Part shown: positions 1 to 6,013 of the stretch, in pieces
How positions within the stretch are numbered: the first letter of the stretch is position 1
Layout: each line of letters begins with the position of its first letter
Origin: Acidocella aminolytica 101 = DSM 11237
GTDB lineage: Bacteria; Pseudomonadota; Alphaproteobacteria; Acetobacterales; Acetobacteraceae
Assembly: GCF_900129125.1 (NCBI RefSeq)
Contig: NZ_FQVJ01000031.1
Span: 1 to 44,209 of the forward strand
Direction: 5' to 3'
Length of the DNA: 44,209 bases
The notes under the pieces: model-generated
What the model saw: the letters and a program-made list of their open reading frames with translations, nothing else
Database searches by the model: none
Told to the model about the DNA's origin: nothing
Made by a program: the position numbers and the translations under genes

Positions 1-95
1 TCCCCGTTGGCGAGTTGCTGGATATTGTGGGAACCCCCTACAGCACGCCAGAAATGGCCGGAGGGGATGACATGCCGGGTGATGGAGGGACAGCC
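1..95. repeat. Left copy of 95-bp terminal direct repeat
   Basis: Bases 1-95 are identical to 44115-44209. The reading frame of the helicase gene continues without a break across the two copies, so the repeat most likely marks the overlap of a circular or circularly permuted genome rather than a biological terminal repeat. It lies inside a coding sequence and shows no att or cos features of its own. Confidence 0.95.
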
Positions 96-386
96 CGCGT
101 GATTAACCGCGAGGATGCGGCAAGCGCGCTGCGCCGCCACGGCATAAAGGTGGGGAGCCTGGAGCCGCGCAACGCTGGCGGCCCGCTTTATCTCATGGTT
201 GCTGTGTCTAGCGCTGATTGTGCAGCGTGGTTTAAAGACACGCCTTGGGCAACCGCATGGAAAACCACCCTTGCACGCGCGCCCGGTGCAGAGCTACCGC
301 GCAAGCAATTCAGAATTGGAGGCGGGTTGCCGGTGCGGGTGGTTGCTGTGCCAATGGCGGAAATAGAGGGGAGGGGGGGCGTTTAG
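1..386 (+). CDS. C-terminal part of D5/SF3-like replicative helicase (gene crosses the window ends)
   Basis: This is the 3' end of the helicase gene that starts at 42716. Because 1-95 equals 44115-44209, the gene runs 42716-44114 and then 1-386, giving 594 residues. In this part the frame starts at base 3, so the first in-window ATG (15) is internal and not a start. The segment holds the C-terminal domain after the ATPase core. The stop codon TAG at 384-386 sits in the loop and right-arm edge of a GC-rich hairpin. The leftward gene 404-721 ends 18 bp further on, so the two are convergent. Confidence 0.9.
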   Translation, partial: PVGELLDIVGTPYSTPEMAGGDDMPGDGGTARVINREDAASALRRHGIKVGSLEPRNAGGPLYLMVAVSSADCAAWFKDTPWATAWKTTLARAPGAELPRKQFRIGGGLPVRVVAVPMAEIEGRGGV

Positions 387-391
387 CCCCC
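375..391 (+). terminator. Hairpin terminator after the helicase
   Basis: GGGGGC pairs with GCCCCC around the loop GTTTA and is followed by TTACTCTT. It contains the helicase stop codon and lies between two convergent genes. The U-tract is modest and the minus strand has none, so it should act mainly on rightward transcripts. Confidence 0.6.
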
Positions 392-403
392 TTACTCTTG
401 CGC

Positions 404-721
404 TTAAGACCTTACCCAAGAATCTCGTGCTTGAGCGGTCCGCCATACTTGGAGACCCTGCGCTTCATGTGCATTCCATAAAGCCTCAAGCCTTTCGGTT
501 TTAAGGTTATTCAAAACCTTAAACTCTTGCTCGGTAATCTCAACCGCCGGGGCTACCTGCCATCCGGCGGCGGCGCGGCCGGTGTTGGAAAATCCGATTA
601 AACACGGGTTGCGATCCTCCCCCAACATCACAGTGCCAAACTTATAATCGCGGCTTGCGGACTTCCTAAAAAAAGTTACATCCCCGATTGTTGCCTTGAA
701 GAATTTTGCAGCCATTTTCAT
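404..721 (-). CDS. Hypothetical protein, last gene of the leftward region
   Basis: A 105-residue protein (103 if the second ATG at 715 is used). GGAG stands 2 nt before the first ATG and 8 nt before the second, so the second start is better spaced. I recognise no family. The protein is soluble, mixed alpha/beta in composition, with a basic N-terminus and no membrane segment. It has its own promoter at 745-774, and the palindromic operator at 730-747 lies immediately before the start, so expression is probably controlled separately from the gene upstream. Confidence 0.65.
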   Translation of the reverse strand: MKMAAKFFKATIGDVTFFRKSASRDYKFGTVMLGEDRNPCLIGFSNTGRAAAGWQVAPAVEITEQEFKVLNNLKTERLEALWNAHEAQGLQVWRTAQARDSWVRS

Positions 722-729
722 AACTCCGG

Positions 730-747
730 TTGTTTCGTACTAAACAA
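730..747. promoter_or_regulatory. Operator copy 1, TTGT-N3-GTAC-N3-ACAA
   Basis: The 18-mer TTGTTTCGTACTAAACAA is an interrupted palindrome (TTGT/ACAA arms around GTAC). Close copies lie at 1847, 18302 and 32903. On the minus strand it overlaps the -10 box of the promoter for 404-721, a position suited to a repressor blocking polymerase. The binding protein is unknown. Confidence 0.7.
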
Positions 748-789
748 TTACCTCTATTCGAGGTAGCTAGTCAAGCTATCAATGCTATC
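745..789 (-). promoter_or_regulatory. Leftward promoter with CTATC half-sites
   Basis: On the minus strand TTGACT (769-774) is followed, 17-18 bp on, by GTAATT/TAATTG (745-751). Directly upstream of the -35 box two GATAG motifs (CTATC on the plus strand at 776 and 785) are spaced 9 bp. The operator 730-747 overlaps the -10. Nearly the same arrangement occurs at 1862-1911 and 32854-32920. Confidence 0.65.
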
Positions 790-805
790 ATTTCTATAAA
801 AAATA

Positions 806-823
806 GCGGGGATTTCTCCCCGC
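806..823 (-). terminator. Rho-independent terminator of gene 830-1381
   Basis: A perfect 7-bp stem, GCGGGGA with TCCCCGC, around a 4-nt loop. On the minus strand it is followed by TATTTTTTAT, a good U-tract. It begins 7 bp after the stop codon of the leftward gene, separating that gene from the promoter of 404-721. Confidence 0.85.
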
Positions 824-829
824 TTTGTC

Positions 830-1381
830 TTAGCGTGCAGCGCAATGCGTTCTATGGAGAGCTTGAAAAAACTCGCTCTCAAGATCGCGGGAGGGGTTGG
901 CTAAAAAGCGCTGTTTATATGTCGCCGCCACCTCGTCAATCTCAAGATCAGCACCAGGGAAGCCCTTAGCGGTCAGCCGGTCATGGACGCGGCGCATAAG
1001 CGCACCCGAAAACTCGCGGCGGCAAAAGCTGTAGCCGTAGAAGAAACGCACCAACTTTGCCCCCTCGGGTTGGGGGTTGTGTGCCGGCTGGCAGCAACCC
1101 TTCTGGCCTAGCGTTCCGCGATCTTCAGCGACAATGGCGGAGCCGTCCGGTAACAGCCAGTTGTCAACGCGGTATTCCATGTCGATCGAGCAGTCAAAGC
1201 GGGTGGAGCTATAGGATTGCACCACCTCATCCACCAGCGAGGCAAGCGGGCCGTCAACCCATGAGACATTAAGCGAGCCGCCAGCAATCCGCACGGAAAA
1301 CTTGATGCCTGGAAATTTCTTCTTGAGGGCGGCGCGGACCAGCTTAGCGGTTGCGGCGGGTTTGATATAATCAGCGTCCAT
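830..1381 (-). CDS. LPD29-domain protein
   Basis: A 183-residue protein from the ATG at 1381, chosen because GGAG lies 8 nt upstream; a longer reading from 1456 begins inside the -35 box. Residues about 4-70 match the pattern of large polyvalent-protein-associated domain 29: an 'AKLVRAALKKKFP' helix, then FSVR, GGS and SWVDGP. LPD29 is found alone or fused in polyvalent proteins of phages and conjugative elements, and its function is unsettled; such proteins are often thought to protect incoming DNA. The domain call is by recall of the pattern, not by search. It has its own promoter and terminator. Confidence 0.75.
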   Translation of the reverse strand: MDADYIKPAATAKLVRAALKKKFPGIKFSVRIAGGSLNVSWVDGPLASLVDEVVQSYSSTRFDCSIDMEYRVDNWLLPDGSAIVAEDRGTLGQKGCCQPAHNPQPEGAKLVRFFYGYSFCRREFSGALMRRVHDRLTAKGFPGADLEIDEVAATYKQRFLANPSRDLESEFFQALHRTHCAAR

Positions 1382-1389
1382 ATTCTTAG

Positions 1390-1420
1390 CTCCATGCCCC
1401 TGAGACCCCGAGGCGCGGGT
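1390..1420. repeat. 31-bp leader repeat, copy A
   Basis: Thirty of 31 bases match 3588-3618. In both places the repeat lies just upstream of a leftward start codon and supplies the GGAG ribosome-binding site at one end, so it is a duplicated 5' leader rather than a mobile element. Confidence 0.8.
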
Positions 1421-1426
1421 AAATCT

Positions 1427-1470
1427 CTGATACATCGTTTTGAAGTATCTAGTCAAGCTATCTATGATAG
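1427..1470 (-). promoter_or_regulatory. Leftward promoter of the LPD29 gene with CTATC-TAT-GATAG palindrome
   Basis: On the minus strand the 13-bp palindrome CTATC-N3-GATAG (1458-1470) is followed one base later by TTGACT (1451-1456) and, at 17-18 bp, by GTATCA/TATCAG (1427-1433). Unlike the promoters at 745 and 1862 it lacks the TTGT-GTAC-ACAA operator. Confidence 0.6.
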
Positions 1471-1487
1471 CTCAACTAGAAAAAAAA

Positions 1488-1811
1488 TTATTCGCAAATT
1501 AGGTGGGCGCGCCCATGGTTCTTGCCGCCGCATGAGCATTCGCACTTGAAGCCCTTTGCCTCAGTGCAACGGGCATCGCAGGCATGGGCGGTGCGGAAAC
1601 CTGCAACGCGGGAAGCTTGCGCGCGCATCCCGGAGCAGGACGGGCAGCGCGTATCATATCCGGCTTCAACCTTGCGGCCCGTTTCGGTCTCGCGTTCGTA
1701 GCGCGGAACGCTGCGCCCATATCCCACGGGCACCATGCGGGAATCATATTCCCGCGCCCATACGCGCCCGCAAGCCTTGTTTCCGCAACGGAAAATAAAG
1801 CGGGTTTTCAT
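1488..1811 (-). CDS. Cysteine-rich putative zinc-binding protein
   Basis: A 107-residue protein with many cysteines in pairs: CGNKAC near the N-terminus, CPSC in the middle, then CDARC and a CECSCGGKNHG block near the C-terminus. The last block is a motif I recall from many small phage and plasmid proteins; these spacings suggest two zinc-ribbon-like knuckles. The central part is rich in charged residues, with no membrane segment. A promoter (1862-1889) and operator (1847-1864) lie upstream. Target and function are unknown, and DNA or RNA binding is only inferred from the zinc knuckles. Confidence 0.7.
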   Translation of the reverse strand: MKTRFIFRCGNKACGRVWAREYDSRMVPVGYGRSVPRYERETETGRKVEAGYDTRCPSCSGMRAQASRVAGFRTAHACDARCTEAKGFKCECSCGGKNHGRAHLICE

Positions 1812-1846
1812 GCTGCAAACTCCATAGCTGGATTTTTCGGGGGGTG

Positions 1847-1864
1847 TTGTTTCGTACCATACAA
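1847..1864. promoter_or_regulatory. Operator copy 2, TTGT-N3-GTAC-N3-ACAA
   Basis: TTGTTTCGTACCATACAA, identical to the copy at 32903. It overlaps the last bases of the minus-strand -10 box for gene 1488-1811. Confidence 0.75.
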
Positions 1865-1911
1865 ATACCCGCTATCGTGGCTATGTCAACTATCCATAAT
1901 ATCCATGATAG
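1862..1911 (-). promoter_or_regulatory. Leftward promoter with CTATC/GATAG sites
   Basis: On the minus strand TTGACA (1884-1889) is followed 16 bp later by TATTTG (1862-1867). CTATC motifs on the plus strand at 1872 and 1890 are 18 bp apart, and a further TATC-CAT-GATAG palindrome (1900-1911) lies in the same 9-bp register. The GATAG copy at 1890-1894 directly touches the -35 box. Confidence 0.65.
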
Positions 1912-2167
1912 CTAATAATTCCGATAAATCCCAACTTCACAACCGCGAGATTGAGAGCATTCGCAAGCCCGCGGTTAAAACCAGGCGCCCCAAACCAGGC
2001 CCTCCGCTCCCCTGGCATAAGTCCACCGCCGCACCGCGACCCCGCCCCCCACGCCAGAGAGAAAAGCCCTCACACGCTATAGGAACAGAAACACCCTCCC
2101 CGTAGGTTGCCCGCTGATGTTGACGCAAACGGCAAATATGGAGGCGCCGCCATGATGTTTTGTTAAC

Positions 2168-2420
2168 TGTAACCCGCCCCGGTTACAGTTTTGGTTACTA
2201 AAAAACGCTGTGTTTTCAGCGTTGTAACCAATGTAACCAATGTAACCACGGGGAACCCCACACACGAACAACCCACCGTTTCATGCGGTGGGTGTTGTGT
2301 ATGTGGTTACATTGGTTACACGCGCGGCTTTTATATATATATGTTATTGAAATATATATATAAATAAGGCTCTAAGGCTGTAACCAAGGCTGTAACCAAG
2401 GGCGTAACCAGCCCGTAACC
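2168..2420. other. Candidate replication origin: GTAACC iterons around an AT-rich block
   Basis: GTAACC or its complement occurs 12 times: plus at 2169, 2224, 2233, 2242, 2380, 2392, 2404 and 2415; minus at 2181, 2193, 2305 and 2314. The groups are regularly spaced, 9 bp for 2224-2242 and for 2305-2314, and 11-12 bp for 2380-2415. Between the last two groups lies a run of about 45 bp that is almost pure A/T (2328-2368), suited to strand opening. An 8-bp stem (2271-2293) and a 9-bp inverted repeat of the iteron itself (2168-2186) lie inside. Iterons plus an AT-rich block is the classic plan of plasmid and phage origins. The initiator is not proven. Confidence 0.6.
2271..2293. repeat. Hairpin within the candidate origin
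   Basis: ACCCACCG pairs perfectly with CGGTGGGT around a 7-nt loop. It separates two groups of GTAACC motifs. There is no T-run, so it is not a typical terminator. Confidence 0.7.
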
Positions 2421-2526
2421 AAGCCGGAAACCGATTTTAAAGACCCTACAGGGCATCTTGTTGGTTTCGGCTACCATCCCACCGGAAGCTTGTTTCAAGG
2501 CATCACAGCCGCAGGAGATTGACCGC

Positions 2527-3096
2527 ATGACCATAAGAGAGACCGTTCATACCGTTGCCCGGCAGACCATGAAACCGCGCCCTGAACCTGCCAAGCGGGT
2601 GCGCGCCACTTCAGAGCGGAAATTGCACAATGTTGACGTTGTGATTGATCGCTGCGGAGCGGAGCGAATTGATAGCGGCGTTATGGCGCTGCACCGCAAC
2701 GGCTCTCTAACCGATTCAGACCTGCATGCAGCAGAACGGTTTTACGCTGATTATGCGCTTGCGGTGCATGGTGCGCGCGACAGCGAGAAAACCGGAGGGG
2801 GTGGAAGCCCTGACAGCATGGGGGTGGCCGTCATCCACGCATCCGCCGCACTGACAGACGCAATCGAGGCGGTGGGAAGTTACGGGAAGGCTATCCTTGT
2901 TGCGTTTGTCGTGGACGGCCTATCCCTAGCTAAGATCGCGCAATCAAGGGGCGAAAATAGGCAAGTCCTTACCGGAATTGTGATTTCCACAATTAAGCGG
3001 CTGAGCGATCATTACTATGCGGTTGATAACCGTCCGCGTTTTCCAATGAAGCGAGCGCGGAGCGTTCAGAAGCAGTTAGCATCCCTAAAAGCGTAA
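2527..3096 (+). CDS. Putative HTH DNA-binding protein
   Basis: A 189-residue protein from the ATG at 2527, preceded by AGGAG 10 nt upstream; an upstream TTG at 2458 lacks a site and would run into the iteron region. The N-terminus is very basic. Residues about 115-165 form a helix-rich block ending in 'LSLAKIAQSRGENRQVLTG', which looks like a helix-turn-helix. It is the only rightward gene beside the iterons, so an initiator or a regulator of the origin are both possible. I do not recognise the family. Its last 104 bases overlap the opposed gene 2993-3313. Confidence 0.6.
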   Translation: MTIRETVHTVARQTMKPRPEPAKRVRATSERKLHNVDVVIDRCGAERIDSGVMALHRNGSLTDSDLHAAERFYADYALAVHGARDSEKTGGGGSPDSMGVAVIHASAALTDAIEAVGSYGKAILVAFVVDGLSLAKIAQSRGENRQVLTGIVISTIKRLSDHYYAVDNRPRFPMKRARSVQKQLASLKA

Positions 3097-3313
3097 CGAT
3101 TGCTTGCATTTCACCGGAAACCGCATGAACACCCGTCGCCATGCGAGAGATGGAGAGCAGCCGGGCTTTGAAGGTCCGGCGGTCCCCAAGCGCGCCAAGC
3201 GCGCGAGCAAGCGCCGATTGAGCGCCTTCACCAAATAACTTTTGCAGCTTCACGTAAAACTCTGCCGCGCTATCAGAACGCGCGGTTTTGCTGCGGTTTG
3301 GATGGTTTGCCAT
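2993..3313 (-). CDS. Small HTH-like regulator
   Basis: A 106-residue protein with a basic N-terminus and an Ala/Leu-rich helical middle. The stretch around 'LSISRMATGVHAVSGEM' resembles the recognition-helix end of XRE/Cro-type domains ('R...G...VSG.M'). GAGAGG stands just upstream of the ATG. Its 3' end overlaps the 3' end of 2527-3096 by 104 bp on the other strand, so the two converge and their transcripts are antisense to each other. A Cro-like role is a guess. Confidence 0.5.
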   Translation of the reverse strand: MANHPNRSKTARSDSAAEFYVKLQKLFGEGAQSALARALGALGDRRTFKARLLSISRMATGVHAVSGEMQAIVTLLGMLTASERSALASLENADGYQPHSNDRSAA

Positions 3314-3357
3314 GGTTCACCTCTCCCCGGATTACCCGCCGGGGAACGGGGAAGGGG

Positions 3358-3579
3358 TTAATGGTGCAGATACAGCGCGAGCAACGCGCCGATTGCAGCG
3401 GGAATGATGCCGCCGCCAATAATGGCGGTGAAAAGCGGGAGCCACGGGTGCGCGCGTAACTGCTCGTTAATCATGCGGGTTTCCGCGTTGATCTTGCTTG
3501 TTTCCGCGTTCAGGCGGGTGGTTTCCGCAAAAAGCTTGTCAATCTCAAGCGTGCGTAGATCGTCAGTTGAAGCGCTCAT
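3358..3579 (-). CDS. Small coiled-coil protein with C-terminal membrane anchor
   Basis: A 73-residue protein. Residues about 10-42 carry repeated '(L/I)NAET' units typical of a short coiled coil; residues about 46-70 form one hydrophobic, Gly/Ala-rich membrane segment ending in HH. GGAG lies 11 nt upstream of the ATG. Similar small proteins are common in phages and are usually unnamed. A holin role is possible, but the gene lies far from the lysis genes and in the early region. The 31-bp leader repeat lies directly upstream. Confidence 0.65.
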   Translation of the reverse strand: MSASTDDLRTLEIDKLFAETTRLNAETSKINAETRMINEQLRAHPWLPLFTAIIGGGIIPAAIGALLALYLHH

Positions 3580-3587
3580 TTCGTAAT

Positions 3588-3618
3588 CTCCATGCCCCTG
3601 AAACCCCGAGGCGCGGGT
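3588..3618. repeat. 31-bp leader repeat, copy B
   Basis: Second copy of the leader found at 1390-1420, with one mismatch. It again lies directly before a leftward start codon and gives the GGAG ribosome-binding site. Confidence 0.8.
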
Positions 3619-3625
3619 GGTTGTA

Positions 3626-3817
3626 TCATTGTGCTACCTCATTATGAGGCATGCCGTCAAGCGGCAATTCAACCGGCAGAACGTCAGCGACGCGGGCGCA
3701 CGTCATGATTCCGCCGTCAAGCGATATGCCGAATACAGCCGGTTCAGATTGCACCGCGTAGTGACGCGCAACACGAAACACAATGGACGGGTGACGGGGG
3801 AGGGAAAAAGCTTTCAT
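3626..3817 (-). CDS. Hypothetical small protein
   Basis: A 63-residue protein from the ATG at 3817; an upstream GTG at 3844 would lengthen it by 9 residues. No clear strong ribosome-binding site for either start and no family recognised. Predicted soluble, with beta-type sequence. It lies in the leftward operon between 3857-4159 and 3358-3579. Two GATAG motifs 9 bp apart (3837 and 3846) lie just upstream of its start. Confidence 0.5.
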   Translation of the reverse strand: MKAFSLPRHPSIVFRVARHYAVQSEPAVFGISLDGGIMTCARVADVLPVELPLDGMPHNEVAQ

Positions 3818-3856
3818 GGTTAGCGGTTCTTTCAGTGATAGCACAGATAGAGTTTT

Positions 3857-4159
3857 TTAAAGGGAAGTCTCAAGGCCGGTCATAGAGCGGAATGTGTCGC
3901 GCAACGCTTCTGCATAAATGCCGGTTTCAATACCGCGCGGCTGAAGGTCTAGGTTGCGCAAGCGCCAAGCCTCAAGCGTGTATGTGTCGCTAGGCTGCAA
4001 CGTCACCCGAAAGCGGTTAATGCCACGCACCGCTAATCGAGCGGGAAGGGTAAAGCTTAGGCTATCGCTGCCTGAGACCAGATTCTTAGCGCCGGTCATG
4101 GTCAAAAATTTATGGCCGCCAAGCTGGCTAAGGATTGTGAGGGCAACTTGCTTTGACAT
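3857..4159 (-). CDS. Conserved phage protein of unknown function
   Basis: A 100-residue protein; the ATG at 4159 is chosen because GGAG lies 8 nt upstream. The sequence follows a pattern I recall from many phage and prophage proteins: 'LGGHKFLTMTGAKN', then 'LSFTLPA', 'GINRFRVTLQPSDTY', and a C-terminal 'TGLET'. The function of that family is not known to me. The leftward gene 4173-4394 ends 14 bp upstream, so the two are likely co-transcribed from the promoter at 4423-4452. Confidence 0.75.
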   Translation of the reverse strand: MSKQVALTILSQLGGHKFLTMTGAKNLVSGSDSLSFTLPARLAVRGINRFRVTLQPSDTYTLEAWRLRNLDLQPRGIETGIYAEALRDTFRSMTGLETSL

Positions 4160-4172
4160 TTCGTGATCTCCG

Positions 4173-4394
4173 TTAAAGGCCAAGGGCCGCAAGCAATTCA
4201 TCATCCGTGATCTCAGGGAGGGGACCGTCTTCAGGAAGATTTAAGAATTTCTGTTCATCTGCAATTTCACGTTCGTATTGGCGAACCTTCACGGAGCGCA
4301 TTGTGATTTCCTGGGGGGTTTTCGCCGCAGCTAGGCGGCATAGCTCATGGGAAAGGCCAACCTGCAAGGCTTCAAGGTGGGTTGTGTCGGTCAT
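4173..4394 (-). CDS. Hypothetical small acidic protein
   Basis: A 73-residue protein, first gene of the leftward operon, with GGAG 7 nt before the ATG. It is helical and acidic toward the C-terminus ('PEITDDELLAALGL'). Small acidic phage proteins expressed first are often anti-host factors, but nothing in the sequence proves that here. Confidence 0.6.
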   Translation of the reverse strand: MTDTTHLEALQVGLSHELCRLAAAKTPQEITMRSVKVRQYEREIADEQKFLNLPEDGPLPEITDDELLAALGL

Positions 4395-4422
4395 GGTAGG
4401 CTCCGTAATTCGTGTTGAACCG

Positions 4423-4465
4423 TCATTACGTCGTTTTGAGGTGGTGTGTCAACTATCATGGATAG
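4423..4465 (-). promoter_or_regulatory. Main leftward promoter with CTATC-ATG-GATAG operator
   Basis: On the minus strand the perfect 13-bp palindrome CTATC-N3-GATAG (4453-4465) abuts TTGACA (4447-4452), with GTAATG/TAATGA 17-18 bp downstream (4423-4429). It should drive 4394 leftward. No TTGT-GTAC-ACAA site is present here. Confidence 0.65.
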
Positions 4466-4751
4466 CAATGATATCAAAAAAATAACGCGGCATTGCGGAG
4501 GGTGGCACGGCCAGGGATTGCCCGGCCTTCCTGGCATTGCACGGGGCCAGCAAAAGGCCAGGGATTGCAGGGGTTGCGGCGCGAGAGTGGAGCGAAGCGA
4601 AACGGAGCGGCGCAACAGCTTCCGTGCGTTTTTTTGATCGCACAATACATATATGCGCGCGCGAAAATTTGGCCGCGCAAGCCGGGGAGGGGAGGGAGGG
4701 CCGAAAAATGCGAAAATTCGCAAAAAATCGCAGAAATCCGCCATTTCTAAG

Positions 4752-4809
4752 CTATCAAAGATAATTCGGCTATCAGTTGTAGCCACGCTATCACGAATAT
4801 CATGGATAG
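4752..4809. repeat. GCTATC array with 18-bp period (possible centromere/operator)
   Basis: CTATC occurs at 4752, 4770 and 4788, each preceded by G and exactly 18 bp apart; TATC-ATG-GATAG follows in the next 9-bp register (4797-4809). The same motif is found at promoters (776, 1458, 1872, 4453, 32863) and before parA (34735). No -35 box touches this array, so a role other than promoter control, such as a parS-like centromere, is possible. Confidence 0.6.
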
Positions 4810-5400
4810 GCGGCGCGCCAGCGCTGCGGAGCGTTGCCGCGCCGCTGCTTCTGAACGTGTGCGAGTGCGCAAAAACGCGCGCCAATAAAAAACACAGAAC
4901 GTTTATTATGGAAAGTCGGGCCAAAAATCGCCCTATATCGCTTGAAAAAACAAAGCTCAATTTTGCGCGTCAATCGCGCTGCAATGTCATGTGTTGCGCT
5001 GTATTTTGAGTATTTGCCGCGCGTTGCGTTGCGTTGCGTTGCGCTTGAATACGCTGAAAAACAAGGAAAATCCTCACGTTTTGATCGCATACGTTGCAAT
5101 AGCGTTGCGTTGCGGTTTACGAACAAACAAGCCGAAAATAACACGCAAACCCGCAGAAAACCTAGCTTTTTTGACGATGTACTATAATAACCATCTGTTT
5201 AGTAGAGAATTGACCCCCCCCATACCCTTTTTTTCGAGTATGAGCGGCGTTGGCCTTCCGAAAACCACTGAGGGGAAAATGGGGATTGGGGCCGATTAGG
5301 AATGCTCCCGCATCCGTGAAACACCCCTCTTGCCGGGCAATCTAGCCCGTAGGCGCCACGGCGCGGCGGAGGCAGGCCACGGTAGCCGCAGCCACCCGGT

Positions 5401-5454
5401 AGCCTTCTAAGGCTTTGCAGGGCGTTCCTGGGGCATATGCTCTAGGCGCCCTGC
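5401..5454. repeat. Strong stem-loops upstream of the terminase genes
   Basis: AGCCTT/AAGGCT form a tight inverted repeat (5401-5414). Directly after it GCAGGGCG (5417-5424) pairs perfectly with CGCCCTGC (5447-5454), with an inner CCT/AGG pairing and the palindrome GCATATGC in the loop. No T-run follows on either strand. The position before the small terminase gene would suit a packaging site or a structured RNA; neither is proven. Confidence 0.5.
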
Positions 5455-5473
5455 CGCAGCAAAAAAAATCTAA

Positions 5474-5492
5474 GTATTCCAAGTTGGAGTAT
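5474..5492. promoter_or_regulatory. Repressor-type palindrome, late side
   Basis: The 19-mer GTATTCCAAGTTGGAGTAT is an imperfect palindrome matching 15 of 19 bases with 37820-37838, which lies just upstream of the XRE repressor gene. It stands about 100 bp before the first late gene, so repressor binding here could silence lytic transcription. Confidence 0.55.
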
Positions 5493-5593
5493 AGGAACGC
5501 GAAACAGGAAGCCGTATCACTTTTTCATCATCGCGGTGGTGCGCCAGACAGAAAGACGGCGCACCGCCCCACCATCTGAACCGTGAGGCCATT

Positions 5594-6013
5594 ATGAGAA
5601 CCCGCGCAATTCTATTCGTTCGCGGCGATGTGATAGCGCGCGGCTCGGCCCGGCGGGTTGTGTGGGGCGTTACCTCTGACCGCCTAGTTGCGTTCCCGTT
5701 AATTCCTTCGGACGGCGCGACATATCGCAACGCTGTGTCTTTTTCAGAGATTTCGGACGTTGCGGCTATGGGGTGCGGCAAAGGTGATCTAGCGATACGT
5801 CCGGCGGTGGTGGCTTCGGCTTCCACCGCCGGGTGGAAAAAGGTTGGTGAGATAACAGCGAGCCGCCTTCAAGAATTAGAGAGCGCCGTTAAGCGGGCCG
5901 TGGTGGAGGAATCCACGGTTGCCCGTTGGAGCAAGGCGCCCAAAAAGGTTAAGAATCATGCAAGGCGTGAAAATCTCCGCACGGCAGAAGGCCGCGTTTA
6001 TCGCAGCGCTTAG
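5594..6013 (+). CDS. Hypothetical protein before the terminase genes
   Basis: A 139-residue protein with GAGG about 8 nt before the ATG. The first 60 residues are beta-rich, and the stretch 'GEITASRLQELESAVKRAV' is a helix. This outline is faintly like PemK/MazF-type proteins, but no key motif is clear and I would not name it so. The C-terminal 30 residues overlap the terminase small subunit gene by 56 bp in another frame. It is the first gene of the late operon. Confidence 0.5.
   Translation: MRTRAILFVRGDVIARGSARRVVWGVTSDRLVAFPLIPSDGATYRNAVSFSEISDVAAMGCGKGDLAIRPAVVASASTAGWKKVGEITASRLQELESAVKRAVVEESTVARWSKAPKKVKNHARRENLRTAEGRVYRSA

Larger units (their letters stand above)
4395..5593. other. 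1.2-kb region without a convincing gene
   Basis: Open frames here are short, run on both strands at once and lack ribosome-binding sites. Contents seen: leftward promoter (4423-4465); a 13-bp direct repeat GGCCAGGGATTGC at 4509 and 4556; the periodic GCTATC array (4752-4809); a 5-bp tandem repeat GCGTT (about 5021-5043); inverted repeats at 5401-5414 and 5417-5454; and a repressor-like palindrome (5474-5492). Its place between leftward early and rightward late genes suits a control, partition or packaging region. Confidence 0.6.

Noticed and set aside
730-969. 79-codon plus-strand frame starting in operator copy 1
   Set aside because: No ribosome-binding site; it crosses a terminator and the 3' end of the LPD29 gene.
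4391-4960. 189-codon minus-strand open frame
   Set aside because: It runs through the CTATC array, promoter and repeats, lacks a ribosome-binding site, has an odd composition and overlaps several equally long frames on both strands.
5021-5043. GCGTT tandem repeat as a functional element
   Set aside because: Only about four copies and no partner feature; kept as a low-interest note.
5470-5826. 118-codon minus-strand frame near the late operon start
   Set aside because: Runs over the repressor-type palindrome and opposite the better supported gene 5594-6013.
5594-6013. PemK/MazF toxin
   Set aside because: Only a vague outline; no conserved toxin motif and no antitoxin gene beside it.
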